From Winogradskyella costae (GTDB lineage Bacteria; Bacteroidota; Bacteroidia; Flavobacteriales; Flavobacteriaceae): a stretch of 64,000 bases of DNA. Positions 54,751-64,000 of the stretch are shown one piece after another. Location of the stretch: contig NZ_JABFDK010000004.1 in assembly GCF_013403865.1 (NCBI RefSeq), positions 62,001 to 126,000 on the forward strand. The letters run 5' to 3'. The notes under the pieces are model-generated. The model was not told the DNA's origin and ran no database searches. It was given only the letters and a program-made list of their open reading frames with translations. Position 1 is the first letter of the stretch; each line of letters begins with the position of its first letter. Made by a program: the position numbers and the translations under genes.

Positions 54751-55092
54751 ATGATTAAAATATACCACAATCCAAGATGTTCTAAATCGAGACAAGGACT
54801 TTCTTTATTAGAAGAATCCGGCAAACCATTTGAAACCATAAAATATTTAGATGAAAATTTAACATCGGTAGAACTTCAAGATATTATTATAAAATTGGGT
54901 ATTGAACCTATAGATTTAATCCGAAAGAACGAAGCTATTTGGAAGTCTGAATTTAAAGGTAAAACTCTTACTGATAACGAAATTATTGCAGCTATGGTCA
55001 ATCATCCCAAACTCATAGAGCGTCCTATTGTAATTAATGGAGATAAAGCTGTGATAGGCAGACCACCAGAAGCAATCAAAGATATCCTATAA
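54751..55092 (+). CDS. ArsC/Spx-family thioredoxin-fold protein (arsenate reductase-like)
   Basis: 113 residues. 'IKIYHNPRCSKSRQGLSLLEE' carries the catalytic Cys, the Arg of the anion site appears in 'ERPIVINGDKAVIGRPPEAI'. This is the glutaredoxin-linked ArsC (YffB/YfgD-like) family. It starts 13 bp after prfB and may be cotranscribed. There is no arsR, arsB or acr3 nearby, so an arsenic role is uncertain; these stand-alone copies may act on other oxyanions or thiols. Confidence 0.88.
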   Translation: MIKIYHNPRCSKSRQGLSLLEESGKPFETIKYLDENLTSVELQDIIIKLGIEPIDLIRKNEAIWKSEFKGKTLTDNEIIAAMVNHPKLIERPIVINGDKAVIGRPPEAIKDIL

Positions 55093-55188
55093 CGTTACAA
55101 CCATTAACGCGCCTGTTCTAAATTTTATCATAAACTAAAATGATTTAAAGTGAGCAGCATGTGACTATACAATATTAAACACAAACAC

Positions 55189-55611
55189 ATGAAAAAGATA
55201 GTTTTAATCACTTTTACCATACTCTTAAGCTTAAACACTTTTGCCCAAACGAATAGAGAGCCAACAAAGCAAGAAATTGCTAAATATGAACGCGAGGCGG
55301 AAGAACGCAAAGAGGAATATATTGCAAATTTCTTAACCACTCTAGAAGCTGATGATTTTCAAAAGCAAATCGTTAAAATAAATATAAACAGTTTTTTTGA
55401 TGAGAAAATAGCCATCTTAAAAACAAATTTTGAACGTTCTATAGATCGTAATGCAGCGATAAAAAAATTAGAAGACAATCACTTTTTAGAGTTAGAGGAG
55501 CTCATTTCGGAAGACGATATGACTAAAATAAGAGAACTAATTAAAGGTGATTTTAAAGAAAGGGAAGTTATAAAAAAGAAGCGCAGAAAGAAAAAAAAGA
55601 ACAAAGACTAA
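55189..55611 (+). CDS. Hypothetical exported protein with basic tail
   Basis: 140 residues. A signal peptide (KKIVLITFTILLSLNTFAQ) is followed by a mostly helical, highly charged region and a Lys/Arg-rich end (KKKRRKKKKNKD). The sequence has coiled-coil character around residues 25-110. It is likely periplasmic. No family recognised; separated from both neighbours by about 100 bp. Confidence 0.7.
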   Translation: MKKIVLITFTILLSLNTFAQTNREPTKQEIAKYEREAEERKEEYIANFLTTLEADDFQKQIVKININSFFDEKIAILKTNFERSIDRNAAIKKLEDNHFLELEELISEDDMTKIRELIKGDFKEREVIKKKRRKKKKNKD

Positions 55612-55682
55612 TGTTTTGTTAAAAACGACTCAACACCTATTGTCTTTAACACAAGATTAACCAATTTCAACTAAACTAAAGG

Positions 55683-55690
55683 TATTTTTG
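55683..55690 (+). promoter_or_regulatory. -7 promoter box (TATTTTTG) of the TonB-dependent receptor gene
   Basis: Exact TAnnTTTG match 37 bp before the ATG at 55727. Confidence 0.5.
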
Positions 55691-55726
55691 CAAATCTAAC
55701 AGACTAATAACCTTTAAATATTTGTG

Positions 55727-58258
55727 ATGAAATTACACCTTATTACCGCTTTTTTTTCAATTTTTTGTTTTACGCTTTCTTTTGCTCAAGAAGATATAAC
55801 GATTGAAGGTACCATTCTTGAAGAAGATACCAATATCCCTTTAGAATACGCTACAGTTGTTGTTAAAACTAAAGCCGATAGTAAAATTATAACTGGTGGT
55901 ATTACAGACACTAAAGGTAATTTTAAAATTGAAGTTCCGTCTGGAGCTTATATTATCTCTGTAGAGTACATCTCTTACAAAACAAAAAATTTCCCAGAAC
56001 AAAATTTTAACGAAGATACCAATTTAGGTACGATCAGTTTAGCCTTAGACGTAGCGTCTTTGAATGAAGTTATGGTTGTTGCAGAGCGGACTACTGTCGA
56101 AATAAAATTAGACAAAAAAGTTTATAATATCGGTAAAGATCTAACTACTGCAGGCGGAACCGTAAGCGATGCACTAAATAATGTACCATCTGTTGATGTA
56201 GATGTAGAAGGAGCTATAAGCCTTAGAGGTAATGAAAATGTCCGTATTTTAATTAATGGAAAACCTTCCGCGATGGCAGGTTTTGGTGACAGTAATATCT
56301 TAAGTCAGTTACCTGCAGAAGCTATTGAGCGCGTCGAAGTGATTACCTCACCATCTGCGCGATATGATGCTGAAGGTACTGCAGGAATACTGAATATTAT
56401 TCTTAGACAAAAAGAAACATTAGGCTTTAATGGGTCTGTAAATTTAACCGCTGGTAATCCTGATAATTTAGGAGTTTCTGCGACTCTAAACTACCGTAAA
56501 GAAAAGTATAATTTGTTTTCTAATTTTGGTTGGCGTTATTCTGATGCACCACGCACCACCTTCACTGATGTTGACTATTTTGATACCTTAGATGACGACG
56601 ATCAAATTGACGAACCAGAATTCAGAAGAATCCGTGAAGACCAAAAAGTTGATCGCTTAAGCAGAAACTACAATGCCAATATTGGTATGGAATATTTTTT
56701 AAATGAATCTTCCTCTTTAACAGGTAGTTTATTCTATAACTTTGGAAACGATTCAGACGTTTCTCTAAATAGTAGTGAACGCTTTAACAATAATGTCATT
56801 GTAGAAGAAACACTTAGGAGAGAAAGAGAAACGGAAAAAGACAACAAGTATCAAGTTGCACTTAATTACGTTAAACGTTTTGGCGAGAACAGCGATCATA
56901 AATTGACTGCTGACTTTCAATACGAGAAAAGTAAAGAAGATGGACTCACTTACTTAAATGAAGATTATATTTTTACCAATCAAACGTTACCAGAACCATT
57001 TCAGATTGAACAAGAATTCACTTACGAAGATCAAAAAGAATACCTATTTCAAGCAGATTACGTATTACCTTTAGGAAAAGATTCTCGTTTCGAAGCTGGG
57101 TATCGTGGCAACTTTAAAAATAGTAACACGGACTATCAACTAAATCAAGAAGATACAGATACTGGAATTATTTCGATCAATGAGGCTATTTCAAATATAT
57201 TCGATTACACAGAAAACGTAAACGCTTTATATACGCAATACGGATCTAAAATTGGGCAATTCTCTTACCTATTTGGGTTACGATTAGAAAACACGCAATT
57301 AAAAGGAACAATTGATTCACGCCTTACAGAACAAGAATTAAATACTGAATTCGGTTTCCCTATTGATACTGATTTTAATAATAATTATTTAGGTCTATTC
57401 CCTACTGTTAACTTTATTTATAATTTAAATACAACCGACAATGGGAATGAAGAAAGTATTACACTTGGATACAATAGAAGAATTAACCGTCCTCGTGGTT
57501 GGTACATTAACCCTTTCCCTTCTCGTTCTAGTAGAACTAATATTTTTCAAGGAAATCCTAATTTAGACCCTGCTTACTCTAGCACTTTTGATTTAGGCTA
57601 TTTAAAACGTTGGGAAAAGTTTACACTTACCTCGTCTGTTTATTACCAACACGAAACAGATTCTTTTGAACGTGTACAGGAAAACACTGGTCAAACAACC
57701 ACAGATGGTATTGATATTATTAGAACAATTCCTATTAACTTAGCGACTAATAAAAGAGTTGGAGCTGAACTAGGAGCTATGTATAATCCTGAAAAATGGT
57801 TACGTTTAAACTCTAGTTTTAACTTCTTTCAATTTGAAACAGAGGGTGATTTTAATGGAGTAGATTACGGAGCTAAAAACACAAGTTGGTTTGCACGTTT
57901 CAGTTCTAAAGTCACTTTACCTCTCGCTATAGATTGGCAAACAAGCGCATTTTATAGAGGAGCAAGACAGGATGCACAATCTGATACCGAAGGTATTTTC
58001 TCTTTAGACTTAGCATTCAGTAAAGAAATATTAGATAAAAAAGCAACAATATCAGTAAACGTTAGAGATTTACTTAACTCTAGAAAATACGAATCTGTAA
58101 CCACTACAGATTTCTACAGTCGATATAGCGAATTTCAATGGAGACAGCGTCAAGTTAATGTTTCTTTCATCTACAGATTTAACCAAAGGTTAAACAACAA
58201 AGACCGTTCTGATGATCGCAGAAATGGTGGTGGAGATGATATGGAATTCGAGGGTTAG
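55727..58258 (+). CDS. TonB-dependent outer-membrane receptor
   Basis: 843 residues. Signal peptide (LHLITAFFSIFCFTLSFAQ), then a carboxypeptidase-regulatory-like (CarboxypepD_reg) domain at about 23-110 ('TIEGTILEEDTNIPLEYATVVV'), a plug domain at about 120-230 ('ISLRGNENVRILINGKPSAMAGF', 'AEAIERVEVITSPSARYDAEGTAGILNIILRQ') and a long beta-barrel ending in 'QRQVNVSFIYRFNQR' with an acidic tail. It resembles receptors of the outer-membrane-beta-barrel/TonB family used for peptides, metals or glycans; there is no SusD partner, so polysaccharide use is unlikely. A GTG at 55724 and this ATG are adjacent; the ATG is used. Confidence 0.92.
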   Translation: MKLHLITAFFSIFCFTLSFAQEDITIEGTILEEDTNIPLEYATVVVKTKADSKIITGGITDTKGNFKIEVPSGAYIISVEYISYKTKNFPEQNFNEDTNLGTISLALDVASLNEVMVVAERTTVEIKLDKKVYNIGKDLTTAGGTVSDALNNVPSVDVDVEGAISLRGNENVRILINGKPSAMAGFGDSNILSQLPAEAIERVEVITSPSARYDAEGTAGILNIILRQKETLGFNGSVNLTAGNPDNLGVSATLNYRKEKYNLFSNFGWRYSDAPRTTFTDVDYFDTLDDDDQIDEPEFRRIREDQKVDRLSRNYNANIGMEYFLNESSSLTGSLFYNFGNDSDVSLNSSERFNNNVIVEETLRRERETEKDNKYQVALNYVKRFGENSDHKLTADFQYEKSKEDGLTYLNEDYIFTNQTLPEPFQIEQEFTYEDQKEYLFQADYVLPLGKDSRFEAGYRGNFKNSNTDYQLNQEDTDTGIISINEAISNIFDYTENVNALYTQYGSKIGQFSYLFGLRLENTQLKGTIDSRLTEQELNTEFGFPIDTDFNNNYLGLFPTVNFIYNLNTTDNGNEESITLGYNRRINRPRGWYINPFPSRSSRTNIFQGNPNLDPAYSSTFDLGYLKRWEKFTLTSSVYYQHETDSFERVQENTGQTTTDGIDIIRTIPINLATNKRVGAELGAMYNPEKWLRLNSSFNFFQFETEGDFNGVDYGAKNTSWFARFSSKVTLPLAIDWQTSAFYRGARQDAQSDTEGIFSLDLAFSKEILDKKATISVNVRDLLNSRKYESVTTTDFYSRYSEFQWRQRQVNVSFIYRFNQRLNNKDRSDDRRNGGGDDMEFEG

Positions 58259-58276
58259 AATTAAATTACAATTATT

Positions 58277-58315
58277 AAAAAAGCACAAATTGCAATGCAA
58301 TTTGTGCTTTTTTTT
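58277..58315. terminator. Bidirectional terminator after the TonB receptor gene
   Basis: AAAAAAGCACAAATTG (58277-58292) and CAATTTGTGCTTTTTT (58298-58313) form a 16-bp perfect stem with a 5-nt loop, with T-tract continuing to 58315. It separates the receptor gene from the convergent metalloprotease gene. Confidence 0.92.
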
Positions 58316-58332
58316 ATGCTAAATACTTCTTT

Positions 58333-60915
58333 TTATTTCACCTCTTTAAGTGCATTATCTATTAAAGTACGTAAATGTTCCTTATGAGCTTTACTAGAAA
58401 TATTACCATTAGGCGTAGCCATAGTTCTAATTTGCTTTAAATTATAAAGTGTCATTGATTTAGCATTATTAGAATAACGACTACTTTGTTTTCCTGTTAA
58501 CATATCAATAAGCGTATTGGTATAAGAAATTTGTAAATTTTGTCTAAACGAATTTATATTTTTATAGATATCTGCTTTAAAAATGGCAGAGTTCAAATCA
58601 GTCATAAACTGAGATAAAGTGTATTCATTACCATACAATTCACTATCGGTGATTCTCTGCAAAGTATTATAATGTAATACATGCCTTAATACATTCTGTT
58701 GATATGTTAAGACTTGTTCGTGTATTTTAGGGTCTTCTGTTCCTCTCATAAAGCCAAAACCACGGCGTTGCATCGCTAAATCATTATACAAATCATTTGG
58801 TGCACTAAACGCTGTAGGAGCAAAAGCATATGTGGTTAAGGCGCTCATTGCACGCTCTTGGTCTTCTAAACTGACAGGAGTAAATGGCTGCGAACCGCCT
58901 TCTTGTCCAATCATTGCTCTATCAACGTAAACACCACCGATAAATCTTGAAATAACAGTAACAGCAGTAGCACGTTGACCACTTAATAAATAATAAGCAC
59001 GTCTTAATTCTTGATAAGATTCACCAGTTTTAGAGAACTTCGTTTTAACGTCGCTCATCATACTATCAACTAACTTAATTCTATCAATAGAATACCCAAT
59101 TTGATCGTTAGACAAATCACCTATCATAACTCTAGGATCGATTGCTTTACCAGGAGAACGCATATCATCAGCATCATTACCAAATATTAATTCGGGTTCT
59201 GTACTTCTATTAAGCAGTGCTACTTTCTCTCCTTCAGAGTCAAAAGGTGTATAACCAAACTGAATAGCCCAAACATCGTAAGGACCAACTGATGTATCGT
59301 AATACTGACCCTGCATAGATCTGTCGTTAGTAATATTAATACCTGCATAATCCATTACAGAACCTGTTAGACATTTACCTTCAATAAAATCTTTATCTGC
59401 TAACTGTTCAGGTGAGAATAGCTGACTTGCTTTCATATTATGATTTAAACCCAATGTATGTCCTACTTCATGCATAATCAAAGCTAACATCGACTCTTTC
59501 TTCATACGAGCCATTTCAAGATCTGAGCCCGTTGTAGATTCAATTAATGCTTGCCCAAATAAAGTGTTTTCGTGCATTACATGCCCAAAAGAACATAATA
59601 CTTCATTCTTTTTTAAATAATCTGATGGACTAAATTCGATATCGGCTTTTGCTAAATCAAACAACTGATCATAAAAAACGCGGTTGGTAAAATGCACATA
59701 CTCTAACATAATATCTGCACCTATAATTTCGCCTGTTTTTGGGTTTACAAAACTTGGTCCATAACCTCCAAAAGGTGGGTTTGGTGAAGACGTCCAACGT
59801 AAAACATTATAATTAATATCTCCAGCATCCCAATCTGCATCATCTGGTTGCAACTTTACAACCATAGCATTTTTAAATCCTGCTTTTTCAAACGCTTTAT
59901 TCCACTCTAAAACTCCCGCTTTAATTGTTTCTCTCCATTCTACAGGAGTTGAATTCTCCATCCACCAAATAATGGGTGTAATAGGTTCTGAAATGGCTAA
60001 TTCAGGATCTTTTTTAATTAGATTCCAACGGTGTACTAAATCTTTATAGGGTGCTGAATTAGTAGCTGTTTGATCATTAACTTGCGTCGTAAAATAACCC
60101 ACTCTAGGATCATCAAATAGTGGTTCATAGTCATTATTTGGAATGGCAATTAAACTATGGAATATCTTTATACTTACATTTCTACCATCGGCAATAGCTT
60201 GAGATCCTCCATTTATTACTGAAGGACTTGAATACACATATTCTACTTCAAGATTGGTGTTATCATCATAATTTTTGATACTATTAATTTTCGTCTTAGT
60301 CTTATCGAGATTACCTAAGGTAAACGCCATTGGGCTAGCACCCGGAAAACGCGGAGGTTTTATTTGAGTTAAGGTTTCTTTTAAAAATAAATCATCCGCT
60401 TTAATTAAATACAAGCCTTCTTTATCATCGTGTGCTTCAATTTTTACTGTTGCCATAATGCCTTCACTCGTATTGGCATCTTTAGATTTAGATATTGCAC
60501 TTTCAGGATTGAAATAAAACGATGTATTTTGAGAGACAAATTCTATTTTATCGTAATATTTTTTCACTTTAAAAACTTTAGAACCACCATAAGCTCCTCT
60601 GAACCGACCAGCATCTACTACTCCATTTGAGATTTGATTAAAATGGATAAACTCTTTATCTAAATGATCTTCACTTATTAACATTTGCAAAGATCCATTA
60701 ATGGTATCTCTATACATGGTAAAAAGACCTTCAATCTTTTTGCTAGATTTGGTAAGCTCTTTTATTGATTTTACCTTTTTAGGTGCTGAAGCAGGCTTTT
60801 CCGTCTTATTTTTTTTCTTTTTGCGCTGAGCCTCTACGTTTTGAGGCACTATAACAGCACAAACGAGCAATGCCAATGAGAACAGTCTAAAAATATGGCG
60901 TTTTCTGATAGTCAT
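58333..60915 (-). CDS. Exported zinc-dependent metalloprotease, DUF5117/DUF4953 type
   Basis: 860 residues. A signal peptide (LFSLALLVCAVIVPQNVEAQ) and Lys-rich linker are followed by a DUF5118/DUF5117-like region. The metzincin zinc site HEVGHTLGLNHN lies near residue 480 and is followed by the Met-turn 'TGSVMDYAGINI'. It is probably secreted or surface-associated and degrades proteins; Bacteroidota carry several paralogues. Start at the ATG at 60915. No operon partners. Confidence 0.9.
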   Translation of the reverse strand: MTIRKRHIFRLFSLALLVCAVIVPQNVEAQRKKKKNKTEKPASAPKKVKSIKELTKSSKKIEGLFTMYRDTINGSLQMLISEDHLDKEFIHFNQISNGVVDAGRFRGAYGGSKVFKVKKYYDKIEFVSQNTSFYFNPESAISKSKDANTSEGIMATVKIEAHDDKEGLYLIKADDLFLKETLTQIKPPRFPGASPMAFTLGNLDKTKTKINSIKNYDDNTNLEVEYVYSSPSVINGGSQAIADGRNVSIKIFHSLIAIPNNDYEPLFDDPRVGYFTTQVNDQTATNSAPYKDLVHRWNLIKKDPELAISEPITPIIWWMENSTPVEWRETIKAGVLEWNKAFEKAGFKNAMVVKLQPDDADWDAGDINYNVLRWTSSPNPPFGGYGPSFVNPKTGEIIGADIMLEYVHFTNRVFYDQLFDLAKADIEFSPSDYLKKNEVLCSFGHVMHENTLFGQALIESTTGSDLEMARMKKESMLALIMHEVGHTLGLNHNMKASQLFSPEQLADKDFIEGKCLTGSVMDYAGINITNDRSMQGQYYDTSVGPYDVWAIQFGYTPFDSEGEKVALLNRSTEPELIFGNDADDMRSPGKAIDPRVMIGDLSNDQIGYSIDRIKLVDSMMSDVKTKFSKTGESYQELRRAYYLLSGQRATAVTVISRFIGGVYVDRAMIGQEGGSQPFTPVSLEDQERAMSALTTYAFAPTAFSAPNDLYNDLAMQRRGFGFMRGTEDPKIHEQVLTYQQNVLRHVLHYNTLQRITDSELYGNEYTLSQFMTDLNSAIFKADIYKNINSFRQNLQISYTNTLIDMLTGKQSSRYSNNAKSMTLYNLKQIRTMATPNGNISSKAHKEHLRTLIDNALKEVK

Positions 60916-61128
60916 AATGATGTGGTATTTGTTAGTTTATAATGAAGAGATACAAGATAAGGAATATCTTTCTAACACAGACAAAAATAGCAACATTCTA
61001 ATAGACAGCAGGTTAAACTAAAAAGAAAGAACAACTACAGGTTAACACATCATAAACCTGTAAAATGTATTAAAGCTTTAATAATTAAGTATATTCAAAA
61101 GTACGTCTCAAACGACAAAAGGCTGATT

Positions 61129-61791
61129 TTAGTGCTTAAAAAATTTAGGTGACTCAGAATACGCTATTTCCTTGAAACTGGAAATTACAACATTTGCTTT
61201 TGAATAATCTTGACCCGAAGAATGCGCACTTTTAAAACCTGCACAAAAGATACCAGCGGCATGTGCTGCTTTAATACCGTTGGTAGAATCTTCAATTACC
61301 ATACATTCCGATTTTTCAAAACCCGTATGCGCTGTGGCTTTTAAAAAAATTTCAGGATGTGGCTTTGATTTTTCTAAATCGGCTCCACTAAATTTACCTA
61401 TAAAGAATGGATTCAATTCAAAGCGATTGAATATGCGCTTAATATTTGGCATTGAAGCAGAAGATGCTACAACCAATTTTAAACCATTAGCATGATAATC
61501 TTTAATGCGTTCTAAAACCCCTTCAATTAAGGTTAAATCGGAATCATTTTCGAATAAATAGGTAAAGTGTTTTCTTTTGATACTTACTAAACTTTCAGGA
61601 GAGACATCCATCTTAAAATGATCGACTAAGCGTTTACAAATATTAATAGTAGATTGCCCTGTAAAGGATTCATATAGTGTCTCATCAACATCAATATTTA
61701 CATCACTAAACATCTGATAGTAGGCTTTGCGATGCAAAGGTTCTGTATCTACAATTACACCATCCATATCAAATAAAACAGCCTTTAACAT
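61129..61791 (-). CDS. HAD-superfamily hydrolase, phosphatase/phosphomutase-like
   Basis: 220 residues. Motif I is FDMDGVIVDTEP (D8, D10), motif II 'VVASSASMPN', motif III Lys near 'KSKPHPEIF' and motif IV 'MVIEDSTNGIKAA'. The cap is helical, as in the beta-phosphoglucomutase/phosphatase (PGMB) subgroup. The substrate is probably a small sugar phosphate, but this cannot be decided from sequence. It is not linked to a sugar operon. A weak hairpin (61037-61061) lies downstream. Confidence 0.9.
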   Translation of the reverse strand: MLKAVLFDMDGVIVDTEPLHRKAYYQMFSDVNIDVDETLYESFTGQSTINICKRLVDHFKMDVSPESLVSIKRKHFTYLFENDSDLTLIEGVLERIKDYHANGLKLVVASSASMPNIKRIFNRFELNPFFIGKFSGADLEKSKPHPEIFLKATAHTGFEKSECMVIEDSTNGIKAAHAAGIFCAGFKSAHSSGQDYSKANVVISSFKEIAYSESPKFFKH

Positions 61792-61888
61792 AACATTCTT
61801 TTTAATTTGAGGCGAAGATAAAAAAAGTAAATGGTAATGCAGAATCTAAGCCCCTAACAATAGTCTTACGTTTATATTAAATTATGCG

Positions 61889-61896
61889 TAGCTTTG
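61889..61896 (+). promoter_or_regulatory. -7 promoter box (TAGCTTTG) of the small basic protein gene
   Basis: Exact TAnnTTTG match 25 bp before the ATG at 61922. Confidence 0.5.
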
Positions 61897-61921
61897 CCTC
61901 TAGATATTTATTTCTTAAATC

Positions 61922-62074
61922 ATGGCAAAAACAGGACGCGAAAAAAACACAAACAATAAGGCCAAGCATAGCAAACTCATTGCTCAAAAAAAGAATAAGC
62001 TAAAGTCTAAATCAGACGAACGTAAAGCACGTTTAAAAGCGATTATAGATAAAGCCAAAGAAGCTAAATCTTAA
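61922..62074 (+). CDS. Small (50-residue) highly basic protein
   Basis: MAKTGREKNTNNKAKHSK at the start, KSDERKARLKAIIDKAKE towards the end. About one third of residues are Lys or Arg, with a helical C-terminal half. It has its own -7 promoter box and a downstream terminator, which supports a real gene despite its size. Candidates are a ribosome- or nucleic-acid-associated factor; I do not assign one. Confidence 0.75.
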   Translation: MAKTGREKNTNNKAKHSKLIAQKKNKLKSKSDERKARLKAIIDKAKEAKS

Positions 62075-62097
62075 ATAGTAATTTATATACTCAAAAA

Positions 62098-62130
62098 AAA
62101 ATCCAAAACTAAATTGAAGTTTTGGATTTT
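62098..62130. terminator. Bidirectional terminator between convergent genes
   Basis: AAAATCCAAAACT (62098-62110) and AGTTTTGGATTTT (62118-62130) form a perfect 13-bp stem with a 7-nt loop; A/T runs on both sides serve the small basic protein gene and the acs gene. Confidence 0.9.
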
Positions 62131-62151
62131 AAAATTTGATGTTATGATGTG

Positions 62152-64000
62152 TTATTTCACATTATCAATTATGCTTTGCACGACTTCCGGATTTAGCAAC
62201 GTACTTGTATCTCCTAATTGATCGACTTCATTTGCAGCAATCTTTCTTAAAATTCTACGCATAATTTTACCTGATCTAGTTTTTGGCAATGCTTCCGTAA
62301 ATTGAATTTTATCGAGTTTGGCAATAGGACCAATTCTATCTGTAATTAGCTGATTGATTTCCATTCTTAAATTATCATGGTTTCGGCTTTCTCCAACATC
62401 TTTTAGGGTTACATAACCATATAACGCATTTCCTTTAACATCATGTGGAAATCCTACAATAGCAGATTCTGAAACTGCTGGATGCTCATTAATAGCATCT
62501 TCAATTGGTGCTGTTCCTAAATTATGACCGGAAACGATTATGACATCATCTACACGACCCGTAATTCTGTAGTATCCAACCTCATCTCTTAAGGCTCCAT
62601 CTCCCGTAAAGTACATATTATCATAGGCAGAAAAATAGGTGTCCTTATAGCGTTGATGATTACCCCAAATGGTTCTTGCCATTGAAGGCCATGGAAATTT
62701 AATACACAAACGCCCTTCTACTTGGTTACCTTTTAATTCTTTCCCGCTCTCGTCCATTAAAGCTGGTTGTACGCCTATAAATGGCAAAGTCGCATAAGTT
62801 GGTTTAGTTGGCGTAGAAAACGGAATTGGAGTAATCATAATACCGCCCGTCTCAGTTTGCCACCATGTATCAACAATCGGGCTTTTCTTTTTTCCAACGT
62901 TTTCATCATACCAATGCCACGCCTCTTCATTTATTGGCTCTCCTACAGACCCTAAAACTTTTAAAGACGACAAATCATATTTTTCTACAAATTCTGCCCC
63001 CTGTTTTGCTAATGCCCTAATAGCCGTTGGTGCCGTATAAAACTGCGAAATTTTATGTTTCTCTACAATATCCCAAAAACGACCGTAATCTGGATAGCTC
63101 GGCACCCCTTCAAACATTACAGATGTAGCACCATTTGCTAAGGGTCCATAAACAATATAACTATGCCCTGTAATCCAACCAATGTCCGCAGTACACCAAT
63201 AAATATCATCTTCACGATATTGAAAAACATTCTTAAATGTATAAGCCGTATAAACCATATAACCGCCAATGGTATGCACCATACCTTTTGGTTTTCCTGT
63301 TGAACCTGAAGTATAAAGAATAAATAACGGATCTTCAGCATCCATAATTTCAGCATTACAAACTGCACTCGCATCGTCTAAAAGTGGTTGTATCCAAACA
63401 TCACGATCCTCTTTCATATATACCCCAGAATTAATACGATTGACAACTAGAACAGATTCTATACCTGGTGTATCATTTAAAGCTTCATCTACAATACCTT
63501 TTAAATCTATAGTTTTAGAACCACGATAAGATCCATCGGACGTAATAACCATTTTGGCATTACAATCATTAACTCGGGAAGAAACTGCAGTAGAAGAAAA
63601 ACCTGCAAAAATAACGGAATGTATTGCGCCTATCCGTGCACAGGCTAATACTGAAATTGCTAATTCAGGAATCATGGGTAAATAAATACAAACGACATCT
63701 CCTTTTTTAATCCCCTTATCTTTTAATACGTTAGCAAACTTACACACTCGCTCATGGAGCTGCTTATATGTAATATGTTCTGCCTCATCATTTGGATTAT
63801 TAGGTTCAAATAACAATGCTGTTTTATCTCCTCTAGTATGTAAATGTCTATCTATACAGTTTTCTGTGATGTTAAGTTTGGCGTCTTCAAACCATTTGAA
63901 TTCAGCTTTCTTAAAGTCATAACTTAAAACATTAGACCATCGCTTTTTCCATGTAAAATGTTCCTCTGCTATTTCTTCCCAAAATTGTTCTGGATTACGG
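62152..64000 (-). CDS. acs: Acetyl-CoA synthetase, 5' end cut by window edge
   Basis: The frame is open to the right edge; about 616 residues are visible, so roughly the first 20-35 are missing. AMP-forming ligase motifs: 'ILYTSGSTGKPKGMVH' (P-loop), 'WWQTETGG', 'YFTGDGA', 'GRVDDVI' and the C-terminal 'PKTRSGKIMRRILRK' with the lysine that is acetylated in Acs to control activity. The visible N-terminal part reads NPEQFWEEIAEEHFTWKK, typical of Acs. It activates acetate to acetyl-CoA. A shorter start at 63816 is only an internal Met, because coding continues upstream. Confidence 0.95.
   Translation of the reverse strand, partial: RNPEQFWEEIAEEHFTWKKRWSNVLSYDFKKAEFKWFEDAKLNITENCIDRHLHTRGDKTALLFEPNNPNDEAEHITYKQLHERVCKFANVLKDKGIKKGDVVCIYLPMIPELAISVLACARIGAIHSVIFAGFSSTAVSSRVNDCNAKMVITSDGSYRGSKTIDLKGIVDEALNDTPGIESVLVVNRINSGVYMKEDRDVWIQPLLDDASAVCNAEIMDAEDPLFILYTSGSTGKPKGMVHTIGGYMVYTAYTFKNVFQYREDDIYWCTADIGWITGHSYIVYGPLANGATSVMFEGVPSYPDYGRFWDIVEKHKISQFYTAPTAIRALAKQGAEFVEKYDLSSLKVLGSVGEPINEEAWHWYDENVGKKKSPIVDTWWQTETGGIMITPIPFSTPTKPTYATLPFIGVQPALMDESGKELKGNQVEGRLCIKFPWPSMARTIWGNHQRYKDTYFSAYDNMYFTGDGALRDEVGYYRITGRVDDVIIVSGHNLGTAPIEDAINEHPAVSESAIVGFPHDVKGNALYGYVTLKDVGESRNHDNLRMEINQLITDRIGPIAKLDKIQFTEALPKTRSGKIMRRILRKIAANEVDQLGDTSTLLNPEVVQSIIDNVK

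Noticed and set aside
54751..55092. Arsenic resistance operon
   Set aside because: Only the ArsC-like gene is present; no arsR, efflux or other ars gene is near.
61037..61061. Terminator of the HAD gene (ACAGGTT..AACCTGT)
   Set aside because: Only a 7-bp stem with no T-tract on the expected strand; listed as weak.
1..64000. CRISPR array, prophage, integron, insertion sequence, tRNA or rRNA
   Set aside because: No regular spaced repeats, transposase or integrase frames, terminal inverted repeats or cloverleaf sequences were recognised by eye.

Overview
The window is chromosomal DNA from a member of the Flavobacteriaceae (Bacteroidota), probably a marine or otherwise aerobic genus. The evidence is low GC content, TAnnTTTG promoter boxes upstream of many starts, almost no Shine-Dalgarno sequences with several TTG/GTG starts, and family-typical proteins (DUF4834, DUF3667, TIGR02757, BatA-like, DUF5117-type metalloprotease, TonB-dependent receptor, a split HdrDE-like iron-sulfur pair). 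The exact genus cannot be read from the sequence. No rRNA, tRNA, CRISPR array, intact insertion sequence or prophage was seen. The window reads mainly as core genome with small islands of unknown genes.

Layout. 0-9.9 kb, mostly minus strand: a GH3 glycosidase cut by the left edge, serB, an unknown protein coupled to two PH-domain (YdbS/YdbT-like) membrane proteins, an iron-sulfur electron-transfer pair, an MCE/MlaD-type protein and an N-acetylmuramoyl-L-alanine amidase. 10-13.3 kb: lptD and ridA. 13.3-14.6 kb: a small variable island with decayed coding sequence and an orphan membrane protein. 14.7-21.5 kb: TIGR02757 protein, guaC, S10 carboxypeptidase, GAF histidine kinase, M61 peptidase. 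21.6-26.9 kb: a family 2 glycosyltransferase, then a tightly packed operon (BatA-like protein, dihydroorotase-like protein without its HxH motif, small membrane protein, esterase). 27-36 kb: MBL hydrolase, a large conserved unknown, bcp, a cysteine-free Nth, small unknowns, an ECF sigma factor and uvrA.

36-47 kb is envelope-related: DUF3667 protein, an exported Arg/Thr/Ser-rich protein behind a sigma-54-like promoter, a flippase, a glycosyltransferase, a YfhO protein bracketed by two copies of a 24-bp palindrome, a DUF4834 protein, an outer-membrane transporter-like protein and an acetyltransferase-like protein. 47-50 kb holds an alpha-oxoamine synthase next to a cysteine-synthase-like PLP enzyme, read here as a likely sulfonolipid (capnine) pair. 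50-64 kb: oligopeptidase B, YbaB, threonine aldolase, prfB with its +1 programmed frameshift, an ArsC-like protein, a TonB-dependent receptor, a zinc metalloprotease, a HAD phosphatase, a 50-residue basic protein and acs, which is cut by the right edge.

Together the genes serve envelope building (LptD, amidase, MCE, flippase, glycosyltransferases, YfhO, sulfonolipid synthesis), peptide degradation (S10, M61, S9, DUF5117-type) and housekeeping (uvrA, nth, prfB, guaC, serB, acs). I found no clear new defence or mobile system. The most interesting signals are lost metal-site residues in three enzymes (Nth, dihydroorotase-like, CCG iron-sulfur protein), the sigma-54-like promoter, the sulfonolipid pair, and two small proteins encoded in apparently empty gaps.
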